Positions 5,675-5,872 of a stretch of 5,872 bases of DNA are shown here, piece after piece. The notes below the pieces were generated by a model. It made no database searches. It saw only the letters and a list, made by a program, of their open reading frames with translations, and was not told the origin of the DNA. This DNA comes from SXRF01 sp964624555. Lineage in GTDB: Bacteria > Pseudomonadota > Alphaproteobacteria > Rickettsiales > SXRF01. Every line of letters begins with the position of its first letter. Positions within the stretch are counted from its first letter, which is position 1. The position numbers were made by a program, and so were the translations under genes. Where the stretch lies: the NCBI GenBank assembly GCA_964624555.1, contig CAZUXB010000065.1, positions 1-5,872 of the forward strand, in the 5' to 3' direction.

Positions 5675-5830
5675 CAGTTGTAAAAACAACTGGGGCTTTC
5701 AAAAACCTCTCATAAGTCCGGCTAGTACAGCCGTAAATTGTACTCCCTATCTTTGCGATGGGGAGGGACGTGTGCATGTCCAGGCGCAAGCTAAAGACAC
5801 GTGCAGACCTGACTTATGGGTTTTTTGAAC
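5675..5830 (+). ncRNA. Candidate structured small RNA with long closing stem
   Basis: Bases 5698-5728 pair with 5801-5829 in a long, slightly bulged stem whose core is CATAAGTC/GACTTATG. It continues outward through CC/GG, A-run/T-run and TTC/GAA, and inward through GG/CC, CT/AG and GTAC/GTGC. Inside are a 9-bp hairpin (5743-5751 with 5757-5765, loop TTTGC), a 6-bp hairpin directly abutting it (5766-5771 with 5776-5781, loop GTGC), and a small hairpin with a GCAA tetraloop (5783-5792). A separate 7-bp hairpin (5675-5681 with 5686-5692) precedes the whole. Three G-T wobbles (5726/5803, 5748/5760, 5770/5777) pair only if the plus strand is transcribed. A run of six T at 5821-5826 at the end of the stem suits termination. 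I do not recognise 6S, tmRNA, RNase P, SRP RNA or a known riboswitch. A short palindromic mobile element is the main alternative. The upstream promoter is weak (TTGTAT at 5642, TACCCT at 5664). Bases 5831-5872 show nothing else. Confidence 0.45.
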
Positions 5831-5872
5831 TTGTATCTTACCTTTTGCATTGAAGTTGCTGATAAGCGAGAT

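Noticed and set aside
5711..5820. tRNA, tmRNA, RNase P or 4.5S RNA in the right-hand intergenic region
   Set aside because: None of the conserved sequence blocks of these RNAs (T-loop GTTCGAATC type, RNase P GAGGAAAGTCC type, SRP GGAAGCAGCC type) is present.

Overview
The window looks like a chromosomal stretch of an alphaproteobacterium. The best evidence is the long-form hibernation factor: its N-terminal domain (VFSREAH-like 'ISREAHLFR', 'YAAFDEALEKI', 'QLRRYKRK') and its pairing with ptsN are typical of that class. Base composition is moderate and AT-leaning, with very AT-rich intergenic DNA. No transposase, phage gene, CRISPR array, tRNA or rRNA was recognised.

Layout. The left half (53-2784) is on the minus strand. 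It holds a heme-copper-oxidase subunit I-like membrane protein (53-1522), preceded by an unrecognised 392-residue soluble protein (1606-2784). A divergent AT-rich region (2785-3025) carries a good extended -10 promoter for the plus-strand cluster and an 8-bp inverted repeat. The plus-strand cluster is hpf (3026-3613), ptsN (3633-4088), a small Lys/Pro-rich lipoprotein (4098-4460) and xthA (4441-5238). The genes are nearly contiguous, the last pair overlaps, and a strong terminator at 5248-5279 closes the cluster. A convergent 55-residue histone H1-like protein (5368-5535, minus) shares that terminator. The last ~300 bases contain no gene but hold what looks like a compact structured RNA (about 5675-5830).

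How the genes fit together. hpf and ptsN are stationary-phase and nitrogen-PTS regulatory functions usually found next to rpoN. Here rpoN is not adjacent, and the pair instead leads into an envelope lipoprotein and a DNA-repair exonuclease. The oxidase-like gene has no visible subunit II or III partner inside the window.

The most interesting points are: (i) an 87-bp palindromic repeat inserted in frame in the oxidase-like gene, in a loop between two membrane helices; (ii) the apparent absence of the helix VII His-His pair in that protein; (iii) the structured RNA candidate near the right edge, whose G-U wobbles all favour the plus strand; (iv) the miniature histone H1-like protein; and (v) the unrecognised 392-residue protein with a possibly repeated helical motif. 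None of these proves a new system. The RNA candidate and the palindrome-in-gene are the best leads.
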